A DNA stretch of 11,390 bases from Nanohaloarchaea archaeon PL-Br10_U2g5 (GCA_001564205.1 LKMY01000037.1:1-11390), one strand, 5' to 3'; positions 1 to 6,658 are shown, numbered from the stretch's first letter. The notes: generated from the letters alone by a model not told the origin. Translations and numbers: made by a program.

Positions 1-3
1 CCG

Positions 4-261
4 ATGCTCCGCTGTGAGGCTTGCGGGGCGTTCCGACCGGTCGCCAAGCAGAACACGTCGAACACGCAGCGACAAGAAGACACCATCGAGTCGGGCAAGA
101 CGTACGAACTCGAGATCGTCGGCACCGGTCGCAAAGGCGACGGCGTCGCCGAGCGCGGCGAGTACACCGTCTTCGTCCCCGGTGCACAGGAGGGTGAGAC
201 GGTCAACGCGTACATCAAGAACGTCTCCGGAAACCTCGCGTTCGCCCGCCGCGAGAACTGA
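4..261 (+). CDS. TRAM-domain small protein (5' end possibly outside window)
   Basis: The 85-residue product carries a TRAM-like OB fold over about residues 28-83 (GKTYELEIVGTGRKGDGVAE, then VFVPGAQEGETVNAYI). TRAM is a nucleic-acid-binding beta-barrel found in tRNA-modifying enzymes and in small stand-alone archaeal proteins thought to act on RNA. The N-terminus has a single CxxC (C4, C7), half of a zinc ribbon, followed by a polar linker. The frame stays open to the left edge of the window, so the ATG at 4 may be internal and the gene longer; a partner CxxC could lie upstream. The stop codon TGA at 259-261 is also the first three bases of a four-copy 25-bp tandem repeat. An RNA-binding role is inferred from the domain only. 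Confidence 0.75.
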   Translation: MLRCEACGAFRPVAKQNTSNTQRQEDTIESGKTYELEIVGTGRKGDGVAERGEYTVFVPGAQEGETVNAYIKNVSGNLAFARREN

Positions 262-358
262 CCCGACAGTCCGAAACGTCGATTGACCCGACAGTCCGAA
301 ACGTCGATTGACCCGACAGTCCGAAACGTCGATTGACCCGACAGTCCGAAACGTCGAG
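259..358. repeat. Four perfect tandem copies of a 25-bp unit
   Basis: Copies begin at 259, 284, 309 and 334; each starts TGACCCGACAGTCCG and continues GAAACGTCGAT with no mismatch, except that the last copy ends one base early (…GTCGA then G at 358). The array starts exactly at the stop codon of the TRAM gene and ends about 23 bp before the TATA-like box of the next gene. Across each junction there is a GTCG-7 bp-CGAC inverted repeat. There are no spacers, so it is not a CRISPR array. Confidence 0.97.
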
Positions 359-380
359 TTCTCGTTCCGCTACCCGACCG

Positions 381-388
381 TTTATTCA
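381..388 (+). promoter_or_regulatory. TATA-like box of the M24 gene
   Basis: TTTATTCA begins 29 bases before the ATG at 410 in an otherwise GC-rich gap. That spacing would put transcription initiation at or within a few bases of the start codon, giving a leaderless or nearly leaderless mRNA, as is usual in haloarchaea. Confidence 0.6.
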
Positions 389-409
389 CGTGTCTACGGA
401 TCGTGAACC

Positions 410-1585
410 ATGGCAACACGACTCCCGGACAGCGAGTTCGACGACCGAATCGAAACGGTTCGAAACCGGCTCACCGAGACGGACGCCGATGCGGCGACGT
501 GGTTCGGCGCCACGGCGATCGAGTATCTCACCGGATTCCATCACATCCAGACGGAGCGACCCGCTGCCCTCGCGGTGACAGACGAGCGTATCGAGATCAC
601 CGTCCCCCGATTAGAGGTCGAACGAGTCGAACCGAACCCGCGGATCGACGCGGTCCACCACTACTTCGACTATCCCGGCGGCGACCCGATCGCGGTCGCC
701 GTCGAGATGCTCGATGGACTCGACGCCGATGCGGTCGCGAGCGACGCGGACGGCGCCCCGGGCGTGATGGGATACGAGGGACCGAACCTCTCCGAATTCG
801 TCGACGTCGAGTCACAGACTTGGGTCGACCGCATGCGCTGGGAGAAGTCGGACGCCGAGGTAGATCTCATCCGCGAGTCGGCCAAGTGGGCGAACCTCGG
901 CCACCGCTACCTCGCCGACTTCTCCGAGCCGGGCGCACATCCCGCGACCGTCTCACAGCGCGCGTCGACCGAGGCGTCCCGCGCGATGCTCGACACGCTC
1001 GGAGACACCTACAGCGTTCGCGTCCGCGGTGACGGCCCGGTCCACGCCGGCTACATCTCCGGCTTCGAGACCGCGCTCCCGCACGGACACACCCCGAACG
1101 AGCGACTCAGTGAGGGGGACGTGCTGGTGACGGGCGCGACGGCGAACGTCGACGGCTATCGCTCCGAGTTAGAACGGACGATGTTCGTCGGCGAGTACAG
1201 CGACGAACAGGCGCACTACTTCGAACTGATGCTCGAAGCGCAGACCCTCGCGATCGACGCGCTCGGCCCCGGGGTTCCCGTCGTCGAGGTCGATGAGGTC
1301 GTCTGGGAGTACTTCGACGAGCAGGGCGTCACCGACCTCGCGCAACACCACGTCGGGCATAACATCGGGCTCGGCGCCCACGAGCCCCCGTACATCGACC
1401 GCGGATGGGACGAGCGGTACGCCGGTGCGGACGCCGTGATGGCTCCCGGCCAGGTGTACACGATCGAGCCCGGGCTGTACACCGACGAGTACGGCTACCG
1501 GCACTCCGATACGGTTGCAATCACCGAGTCGGGGACAGAGATGCTGACGCACTTTCCGCGGGACATTGAGTCGAACGTCGTGTGA
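410..1585 (+). CDS. M24-family (Xaa-Pro peptidase/creatinase-fold) protein with non-canonical active site
   Basis: The 391-residue protein has the two-part prolidase/creatinase layout: an N-terminal creatinase-N domain (about 12-135) and a C-terminal pita-bread M24 domain (about 150-380). Automatic annotation would say Xaa-Pro aminopeptidase. The ligand set of a metal-dependent M24 peptidase (Asp, Asp, His, Glu, Glu) is only partly present: the first Asp position is Gly242 (GDVLVTGATANVDGY), the second is Glu253, His317 and Glu353 remain, and the last Glu is Ser366 (GYRHSDT). Instead the motif ELERTMF (253-259) and the tail HFPRDIESNV resemble metal-free creatinase (ALERTLF motif), and the creatinase-type trio is kept as His225, Glu255 and Glu353. 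I therefore infer a C-N hydrolase or otherwise non-peptidase activity; the substrate cannot be told from sequence. The start is supported by the TATA-like box at 381. The gene ends tail to tail with a small minus-strand gene 12 bases away. Confidence 0.9.
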   Translation: MATRLPDSEFDDRIETVRNRLTETDADAATWFGATAIEYLTGFHHIQTERPAALAVTDERIEITVPRLEVERVEPNPRIDAVHHYFDYPGGDPIAVAVEMLDGLDADAVASDADGAPGVMGYEGPNLSEFVDVESQTWVDRMRWEKSDAEVDLIRESAKWANLGHRYLADFSEPGAHPATVSQRASTEASRAMLDTLGDTYSVRVRGDGPVHAGYISGFETALPHGHTPNERLSEGDVLVTGATANVDGYRSELERTMFVGEYSDEQAHYFELMLEAQTLAIDALGPGVPVVEVDEVVWEYFDEQGVTDLAQHHVGHNIGLGAHEPPYIDRGWDERYAGADAVMAPGQVYTIEPGLYTDEYGYRHSDTVAITESGTEMLTHFPRDIESNVV

Positions 1586-1597
1586 ACCACGAACGAG

Positions 1598-1750
1598 CTA
1601 CGCGACGTGAGCGACGACGACGTGGTGACCGGTTTCGGTGACGTGTTCGCGCTTGAGCGTGATGGCCTCACGCTGGCGTCCGCACAACTCCTCTACGCGA
1701 CACTCCCGGCAGACGACGTGGTATAGTTCTCGCGATGCTGGTGACTCCAT
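1598..1750 (-). CDS. Small putative zinc-finger protein (50 aa)
   Basis: A short frame reads from ATG at 1750 to TAG at 1598. Its product begins MESPASRELYHVVCRECRVE and ends in ETGHHVVVAHVA. The pattern is C14-x2-C17, then 18 residues, H36, 5 residues, H42, a C2H2-like zinc-binding arrangement. To my recollection, short haloarchaeal proteins with a YHVVCxxC…H…TGH layout are widespread, which argues that this is a real gene. A TATA-like stretch lies 28-36 bases upstream of the ATG (1778-1786 on the plus strand), again implying a leaderless transcript. It is convergent with the M24 gene. Function is unknown; a small regulator or RNA/protein-binding adaptor is possible but not shown. A 39-residue plus-strand frame over the same DNA (1607-1726) lacks such features. 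Confidence 0.72.
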   Translation of the reverse strand: MESPASRELYHVVCRECRVEELCGRQREAITLKREHVTETGHHVVVAHVA

Positions 1751-1777
1751 GAGCCCAAACACATGGGTGTGTAGGTT

Positions 1778-1786
1778 AGTTATGTG
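1778..1786 (-). promoter_or_regulatory. TATA-like box of the small zinc-finger gene
   Basis: On the minus strand this reads ACATAACTA, 28-36 bases upstream of the ATG at 1750. It is the most AT-rich stretch in the gap between this gene and the end of the helicase gene. Confidence 0.45.
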
Positions 1787-1797
1787 TCTCCTACTTC

Positions 1798-1836
1798 GGT
1801 CTAATTGCTGATTAGGTCCGTGCTTCGGATCTAATC
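1798..1836 (-). terminator. Hairpin(s) overlapping the helicase stop codon
   Basis: An 11-bp stem with one G-T wobble (1810-1820 with 1826-1836, five-base loop TGCTT) includes the TAG stop codon of the helicase gene (1831-1833). A second, weaker hairpin (about 1798-1805 with 1811-1818, loop TGCTG) shares bases with it, so the two cannot form together. CTTCGG-TCTAAT also occurs twice as a direct repeat (1794 and 1823). A terminator for the minus-strand helicase message is the simplest reading, but there is no clear T-run after it. Confidence 0.45.
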
Positions 1837-4209
1837 GTCTCCGGCGCTCCGCTCAAACCTATCGAGCGCTAGCTCGAGCATGTCGGGGCTGACAGGCCGG
1901 TACTCTTTGCGTTCGTGTTCAGGAAGGTAGTTCCGGACGCTGTTCCACGACTCACGAGCGTACCGCGCGTCGAGCAGGACCCGGACGCCGCGTTCCTCAG
2001 GGCCCCGGATCACGCGGCCGACAGCCTGTCGGGCTTTTCGGACTGCCGGCACAGTGAGCGCCGTTTCGAACCCCGATTCGAACCGACGGTCGTAGGCCGT
2101 GATCACCGCCCGGGTTCGGGGTCGTGCCGTGTTGATGATCGGGACGCCACAGACCACGGCGGCAGAGAGCCTGTCGCCGCGGTAGTCGACGCCTTCGGTG
2201 AGCGTCCCGCGGAGGCTCGTCACTAACACTTTCCCGTCACCGGCGAAGAAATCGTCTTTCAGCGACTCCGTCGCACGGTCGCCCGATGACTCGTCCAAGA
2301 GGACCGGCTTGTCGAGGCGCTCTCTGAGCGACTCGGCCATCCACGTCGCCTCGGCGTAGCTCGGCGTGCCGACGAGCACGTTGCCGCTCCGGCTCGCGAT
2401 CGTTACCGTCGCGTCGAGATACGCGAGCCGCGTGTCGTTCTCCTCGCCCGGGGCCCCTCGGTTCTGATGGGTGAATTTCGGGGCGTCGACCGCGAAGCTC
2501 GCGCGTCTCTCAGCGGGAAACGAAAGGCCGTACGTCCGCTCGATGACCGGTCGGCCCTGTCGTTCGAGGTGGTCAAGCCCGGTCACGTCACGGAACACGT
2601 CCATCGGCTCCAGCGTCGCGCTCATCAGCACGCCCCCGCCGAACTCGGCGAGCCGGTCGCCGATCGGCTCGCTCGGCAGACAGTTGTACAGCGCGAGACT
2701 CCCGTTGTAAGCCCGCCGCCACGAGTCGGGCGGCGCGGTCTCGTCGACCGTTCGCTCCAAGTCGATCGCGCGGAAGAAGTCCTCGTGGCCCTCACGGTAC
2801 CACGCGTTGAGAGTTCGTCCGACGCCCGGCGCGGCGCGCTGTTTGTCCTCGTCTTCCAGCGAGTCGAGGACGCGCTTGACGACCGCGCCGACCTGACGAG
2901 TACGCGCCCAGACGCGGTCCGCGTATCCCTCCCGTTTCGCCCACGTCGTGATCTCGTCTTCGGTCGGCTGCTCAGGGTCTCGAAGCGGGAGTTCAGCGTC
3001 GTCGAGTTCGCGCATCGACGCCCGCCAGTCGGGGTGTTCGCGGTCGAGATGCGCCGTGACGCGTCTGTCGAGCTCGCCGCGGAGGTCCGCGTAGAACTCG
3101 CGCACCGATTGGATCTCCTCCACGGTCACGTCGGCGTCCTCGAGCTCGCCGCGAACGAGCGCCGCGTCGTCGGACTCGGCGCCGGCCGTCTCGAAGGAGA
3201 GCGGCTGGACGACGCGGGTGAGCTCGTTTTCGGCGTCACGAAGACTGGCGTCGGCGACGGCGTCGCTCACGAGATCGCGCACGCGCGGCTCTAGCATGTG
3301 CGCCTCGTCACAGACGACGAACGTCTCGTCTTCTAACAGCGCGCCGGTGAACGTGCCGGTCGTCACGGGGTCGAACGCGTGGTAGTAGTTGCCGATAACG
3401 ACCTCCACCTCTGGGACGAGAGCGCCCATAATCGAGTGCGGACAGGAGCCGTAGCCGGCCGCGAGCCGGACGAGCTCCGTCGGGCCGACGTGACCCAACT
3501 CCGTCACGTCAAACGGGACCGCTCCGGCGGGGTCGCCGTCGTCGGGGAGATCGTCGAGAAATCCGGCATAAAAGGGGCAGAACTCGGTTCCCTCGAACTC
3601 CTCGGTGTCCGGGCGATACGGCGTGGGCTCGCCGTCGACCGAGAGATAGTCGGCGGCGGGCGCGTCGTCACCGGCCGCCGCGCTGCTGCCGATGGAAGCG
3701 GACGTTCCCGAGTCCATGAGTCCGACCTGTTGGCTCCGCGCCTCGCTCACGAGGTTCGATGTCGTGGTCGCGCCGCCGTCGCCGACGAGGTTCCGAGTGC
3801 GCTCGCGAAGCCCCTCACAGCGCTCATACACGTTCTCGCGGTCGATCCTGCCGCGGTTCTCACGGGCGTACGGGCAGACGTCGGCCTTCCCGACGAGGGT
3901 GAGCCCGGAGATCGAAGCGTAGCCGTCAGGAAGGTTCTCGTTGACCGTCCGTAAATCCGTCTCGAACTGGCGGAGCTGCTGTTTGACGCTCGTGAGAACG
4001 AACACACGCTCGAAGTCGGAGTCGGGATCCCGGACGCGGTCGAGTCCCGCAGTGAGCGCGAGCATCGTCTTTCCGGTCCCACAGGCACCCTCTAAGGCGA
4101 GGAACCCACCATCGTCGGCGGCATCGACTGCGGCGTCGATACCGTCGGCCTGCTCCGGATACGGTTCGGCGTGGCCGAAGAAGTCGGCCCACGGCGGCGA
4201 GTCGGTCAC
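1831..4209 (-). CDS. XPD/Rad3/DinG-like superfamily 2 DNA helicase
   Basis: With a GTG start at 4209 the product has 792 residues. It carries Walker A GACGTGKT (41-48), a DEAH box (301-304, in FVVCDEAHML) and motif VI QAVGRVIR (728-735), the set expected of XPD/Rad3/DinG ATP-dependent 5'-3' DNA helicases. Four cysteines between motifs Ia and II (C112, C131, C211, C256) probably hold the 4Fe-4S cluster typical of the family, but their spacing is stretched by an acidic Ala/Gly/Ser-rich insert at about 140-205. The frame extends upstream to another GTG at 4293 that overlaps the MFS stop as GTGA. I prefer 4209 because a TATA-like TTTAAA lies 26-31 bases before it, inside the would-be extension, the extension codons lose the high third-position GC, and the protein then begins MTDSPPWADFFGHAEPYPEQ. 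Likely roles are DNA repair or replication-fork processing; the exact paralogue is not assignable. Confidence 0.92.
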   Translation of the reverse strand: MTDSPPWADFFGHAEPYPEQADGIDAAVDAADDGGFLALEGACGTGKTMLALTAGLDRVRDPDSDFERVFVLTSVKQQLRQFETDLRTVNENLPDGYASISGLTLVGKADVCPYARENRGRIDRENVYERCEGLRERTRNLVGDGGATTTSNLVSEARSQQVGLMDSGTSASIGSSAAAGDDAPAADYLSVDGEPTPYRPDTEEFEGTEFCPFYAGFLDDLPDDGDPAGAVPFDVTELGHVGPTELVRLAAGYGSCPHSIMGALVPEVEVVIGNYYHAFDPVTTGTFTGALLEDETFVVCDEAHMLEPRVRDLVSDAVADASLRDAENELTRVVQPLSFETAGAESDDAALVRGELEDADVTVEEIQSVREFYADLRGELDRRVTAHLDREHPDWRASMRELDDAELPLRDPEQPTEDEITTWAKREGYADRVWARTRQVGAVVKRVLDSLEDEDKQRAAPGVGRTLNAWYREGHEDFFRAIDLERTVDETAPPDSWRRAYNGSLALYNCLPSEPIGDRLAEFGGGVLMSATLEPMDVFRDVTGLDHLERQGRPVIERTYGLSFPAERRASFAVDAPKFTHQNRGAPGEENDTRLAYLDATVTIASRSGNVLVGTPSYAEATWMAESLRERLDKPVLLDESSGDRATESLKDDFFAGDGKVLVTSLRGTLTEGVDYRGDRLSAAVVCGVPIINTARPRTRAVITAYDRRFESGFETALTVPAVRKARQAVGRVIRGPEERGVRVLLDARYARESWNSVRNYLPEHERKEYRPVSPDMLELALDRFERSAGDD

Positions 4210-4234
4210 TGGAACGAAGTTGTGCGGCTTCGGA

Positions 4235-4240
4235 TTTAAA
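4235..4240 (-). promoter_or_regulatory. TATA-like box of the helicase gene
   Basis: TTTAAA lies 26-31 bases upstream of the GTG at 4209 on the minus strand. It supports that start and indicates that the helicase can be transcribed independently of the upstream MFS gene. Confidence 0.55.
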
Positions 4241-4289
4241 CCCTTCAAACGCGCTGCAGCCGCGATTTGGCTGCCGTGACCGCCGGAAC

Positions 4290-5477
4290 TCACGTGTCGC
4301 CTGCGTCCACCGAGCCGCGCTTCCCTCCTGGGAGCCGGCCGAGGAGATGGACGCCGCCGACGGTCCCAGCGACGAGGAGCACGCCGACCGCACCGGCCGC
4401 AAACGCGACGTCGAATCCGACGGCCTCCGCGACGACCCCGATCACGCCGCTTCCCGTCGCTTCCAGCCCCATAGCGACTCCGCTGAAGACAGCGTACGCG
4501 CTCGCGCGGTTGTCCGCGGGTAGCGATTCCAGCATGAACGTGTCGATCGCTGGAAACAGCGCGTGGACGACAACGCCGAGCAAGACGGTGACCGCGACGA
4601 GCGCTGCGACGCTCTCAGCGACGACGAGCCCCGTGAGGACGAGCGTGAAACTGCCCATGATCGCGAGCAGATACGGGACGTGCGGAAGGCGGTCGGCGAG
4701 CCGCCCACCGAACCAGAACGCCGGGAGTCCCGCAGCGAAAATGACGGTGAGTAGCGTGTTCGCCAACCCGGAAGAAAGGCCCTTCGTTCCGACGAGGTAC
4801 GTGACGTAGAAGTTGAACACCCCCTGCCAGACGAAACCGGGCGCCCCGACGATGACGACGCCGACGAGGATCACCGGCCAGTGACCCAACGCGGAGCGAA
4901 AGTTCCGGTCGGCGCCCGCTCCCGACGGAAGCGGGTTGCGGCGGACGATCACGATTAGCACCGCCGTCACGACGAGCGCGGCGGCCGCGAGCAGGTGGAA
5001 GACCGCCCCCCAGTCGGCGACGAGCAGCACGGCGACGACGATACCGGGCGCGAGGACCGCAGCCAGCTGGCCCGCGGAGCCGTGGATACCGATCGCTCGT
5101 CCGCGCGCGCTTGGGAACAGCTCGGCGACCAGCGGAACGGCGGCGACGAAGTAGGCGCCCGACGCGAGACCGATGAACAGCGCGCCCGCCTGCAGCTGCC
5201 GGACCGTCTCCGCGCTTCCGGTGAACACCGCTGCGAGCGCGAGCGCGACGCCGGAGCCGAACACGACGTAGTGGCGCGGCACGCGGGTGAGGAGATAGCC
5301 GACCGGGATACGCGGGAGCGCGGAGCCGACCCACACCAACGTCGTCACGGTGCCGACGACGGCGGGGCTAGCGGCGAACTCCGTACCGATGGTCGGCACC
5401 AGCGGGGCGAAGCCCACGCGCCCGAGGTTGACGAGAAAGACCAGTCCGCAGAGACCGGCGAAGACGCGGCGTGTCAC
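4290..5477 (-). CDS. MFS transporter, 12 predicted membrane segments
   Basis: The 395-residue, strongly hydrophobic protein has the length and pattern of a two-times-six-helix major facilitator superfamily carrier. The loop after helix 2 (GYLLTRVPRHYV) and its counterpart in the second half (FGGRLADRLPHVPYL) are MFS motif-A-like. A soluble loop around residues 180-198 separates the two bundles. Charge-poor helices carry several Gly/Ala runs. The substrate cannot be read from the sequence; the family includes drug efflux and small organic anion carriers. The start is a GTG at 5477, with no clear TATA-like box or Shine-Dalgarno within 45 bases, unlike most genes here. The stop (4290-4292) overlaps an in-frame GTG of the downstream reading frame, but the helicase probably starts later at 4209. 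Confidence 0.88.
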   Translation of the reverse strand: MTRRVFAGLCGLVFLVNLGRVGFAPLVPTIGTEFAASPAVVGTVTTLVWVGSALPRIPVGYLLTRVPRHYVVFGSGVALALAAVFTGSAETVRQLQAGALFIGLASGAYFVAAVPLVAELFPSARGRAIGIHGSAGQLAAVLAPGIVVAVLLVADWGAVFHLLAAAALVVTAVLIVIVRRNPLPSGAGADRNFRSALGHWPVILVGVVIVGAPGFVWQGVFNFYVTYLVGTKGLSSGLANTLLTVIFAAGLPAFWFGGRLADRLPHVPYLLAIMGSFTLVLTGLVVAESVAALVAVTVLLGVVVHALFPAIDTFMLESLPADNRASAYAVFSGVAMGLEATGSGVIGVVAEAVGFDVAFAAGAVGVLLVAGTVGGVHLLGRLPGGKRGSVDAGDT

Positions 5478-5568
5478 CCCGAAGCGTCGTCACTCTGGGG
5501 TCTCAAGCGTTGCGAAGCGCCCGTCGCAACGAGAACGGTCCGTGACGACGCCGGCACGGGTGGCGCGC

Positions 5569-5598
5569 CCGGCTCGCGCGTCGAAACGCGCGAGCCGG
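5569..5598. repeat. Perfect 13-bp hairpin with CGAA loop
   Basis: Left arm 5569-5581 (CCGGCTCGCGCGT) pairs without mismatch with 5586-5598; the loop is CGAA at 5582-5585. Confidence 0.9.
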
Positions 5599-5609
5599 AA
5601 CGCGAGGGA

Positions 5610-5659
5610 GGCGGGAGCGCGCCGGCGCCGTGGTGCGGTCCACCGGCGCGCTCTCCGCC
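5610..5659. repeat. Sixteen-bp hairpin with a single-base bulge
   Basis: GGCGG (5610-5614) plus GAGCGCGCCGG (5615-5625) pair with 5643-5653 and 5655-5659, leaving T5654 bulged. The 17-base interior can add a TGG/CCA pairing (5631-5633 with 5640-5642). Confidence 0.85.
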
Positions 5660-5839
5660 GAGGCTGGGGAGGTGTGAGGTGCGGTGGCGTGCGGGGCAGG
5701 CGCTGACGGTCGTGTTGGCCGCACCCTCCGGCGGTTCGCCGCGTCACCTACTCAAAACGAGGACGGCACGGACGCCGGTGGGCTGCTCCGGACGAGCCGC
5801 GACGCTCGGCAGCGACGCTGCGGATGACCCCCGATCGTC

Positions 5840-6499
5840 CTACGGCCGACAGATGTCGTGGAGGTCGCTGAGGTCGTCGATCTCCCACGTCGGCCAGACG
5901 TTCAGCTCCCAGTTTCGACGATGGGGGCGACGGATGAACGCGGAGTCGATGCCGGCGTTCTCAGCGGCGCGGACGTCGGACTCGTTGTCACCGACGAATA
6001 GGGCGTTGCCGGCGTCGAGATCGGCGAGTGCCTGCTCGATGTAGTGGGGGTTCGGCTTGCGGAGCTGAAGCGAGTGGATCGTCGGCTCGCGACCGTATGC
6101 GGCACCCATCCGTTCGAAGCCGTCGAAGTGGTCCACGAGGAAGTCGACGGTCGCCTGCTGGTTCGAGGAGACGATCCCCATCCCCACGTCGAGGTCCCGT
6201 AGCTCGTCGAGATCGTCGTACGGGGTCTTGCGCCCCTCGCGGGCTTCCTGTTGTTGTGCCTTCGAGACCACGTCGTCACGGGTCCGCCAGAACGACCCCG
6301 GATCGAGGTCGTACGTCTGACAGACGGTCCCCACGCTGCCGGGGGTCGCACCGATGGTCATGCGCTCTACGTCGTCCGGATCGGGCTCCTCGACGCCGCA
6401 CTCCTCGAACGCGTCCCGGGTTGCATCCCGAAGCACGTCGAAGCGCGTGCGGCCAACGAGGACACCGTCGTTGTCGAACACGACGGTATCGTAGCTCAT
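5840..6499 (-). CDS. HAD-superfamily hydrolase (phosphoglycolate-phosphatase-like)
   Basis: The 219-residue protein shows all four HAD motifs in order: motif I FDNDGVL with nucleophile Asp9 and acid/base Asp11, motif II SSN (111-113), motif III Lys148 (LRKPNP) and motif IV GDNESD (170-175) for Mg2+. The helical cap lies between about residues 15 and 85, as in subfamily IA. These enzymes hydrolyse small phosphate esters in the cytoplasm; the real substrate is unknown. DND replaces the commoner DFD in motif I without loss of a catalytic residue. The ATG at 6499 is supported by a TATA-like box 23-28 bases upstream. The gene is divergent from the LOG-like gene at 6659. Confidence 0.9.
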   Translation of the reverse strand: MSYDTVVFDNDGVLVGRTRFDVLRDATRDAFEECGVEEPDPDDVERMTIGATPGSVGTVCQTYDLDPGSFWRTRDDVVSKAQQQEAREGRKTPYDDLDELRDLDVGMGIVSSNQQATVDFLVDHFDGFERMGAAYGREPTIHSLQLRKPNPHYIEQALADLDAGNALFVGDNESDVRAAENAGIDSAFIRRPHRRNWELNVWPTWEIDDLSDLHDICRP

Positions 6500-6521
6500 A
6501 CAGCCTGTCGACGCTCAGTAC

Positions 6522-6527
6522 TTAAAA
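6522..6527 (-). promoter_or_regulatory. TATA-like box of the HAD gene
   Basis: The minus strand reads CTTTTAAGTA around 6518-6527; its TTTTAA core is 23-28 bases upstream of the ATG at 6499. Confidence 0.5.
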
Positions 6528-6627
6528 GCGTTTCACCAAAATCACGGTGGTGGTGCTCACGGCTCGTGGAGCCAGCAGATCGTGTGAGGCGGCGTGATAC
6601 ACCCCGAGATCCTGCGCTCAACGCCCG

Positions 6628-6635
6628 GTTTATAT
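6628..6635 (+). promoter_or_regulatory. TATA-like box of the LOG-like gene
   Basis: GGTTTATATG contains a clear TTTATAT box, 24-31 bases before the ATG at 6659. Together with 6522-6527 it forms a divergent promoter pair about 100 bp apart, with a GGCTC-GTG-GAGCC palindrome (6561-6573) between them. Confidence 0.65.
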
Positions 6636-6658
6636 GCACGCGACGCTCGCTCCGAGAC

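Larger units (their letters stand above)
5478..5839. other. 362-bp gene-free, GC-rich, hairpin-rich stretch
   Basis: No convincing coding frame is present; the long open frames here are Arg/Pro-rich by-products of GC content. The stretch contains several strong hairpins (5569-5598, 5610-5659, 5731-5742) and a 13-nt palindrome (5809-5821), with a G-rich plus-strand segment between them (about 5660-5702). Text such as GAGGCTGGGGAGGTGTGAGG resembles, from memory, a dispersed intergenic sequence seen in Halorubrum genomes; I could not check this. It separates the HAD gene end from the MFS start, both on the minus strand. Confidence 0.6.

Noticed and set aside
259..358. CRISPR array
   Set aside because: The 25-bp units abut directly with no spacers, and there are no cas genes in the window.
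1607..1726. Plus-strand 39-codon frame from GTG after the M24 gene
   Set aside because: It overlaps the minus-strand zinc-finger frame, which has conserved-looking Cys/His residues and a promoter; the plus frame has neither.
2467..3294. Long plus-strand open frame (275 codons) opposite the helicase gene
   Set aside because: It lies wholly inside the well-supported helicase on the other strand, has no recognisable domain and is the usual antisense open frame of GC-rich haloarchaeal genes. The same holds for 3379-3954 (+).
5490..5747. Minus-strand 85-codon frame in the GC-rich gap
   Set aside because: The product is an Arg/Ala/Pro-rich string dictated by GC content and hairpins, with no promoter or start signal.
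5478..5839. RNase P RNA, SRP RNA or tRNA in the GC-rich gap
   Set aside because: I looked for the conserved RNase P segments, the SRP helix 8 tetraloop region and a tRNA T-loop (GTTCRANNC) and did not find them.
4995..6044. 349-codon plus-strand open frame across the MFS gene, the gap and the HAD gene
   Set aside because: It crosses two real minus-strand genes and is low-complexity, Arg/Glu/Asp/Ala-rich, without motifs.
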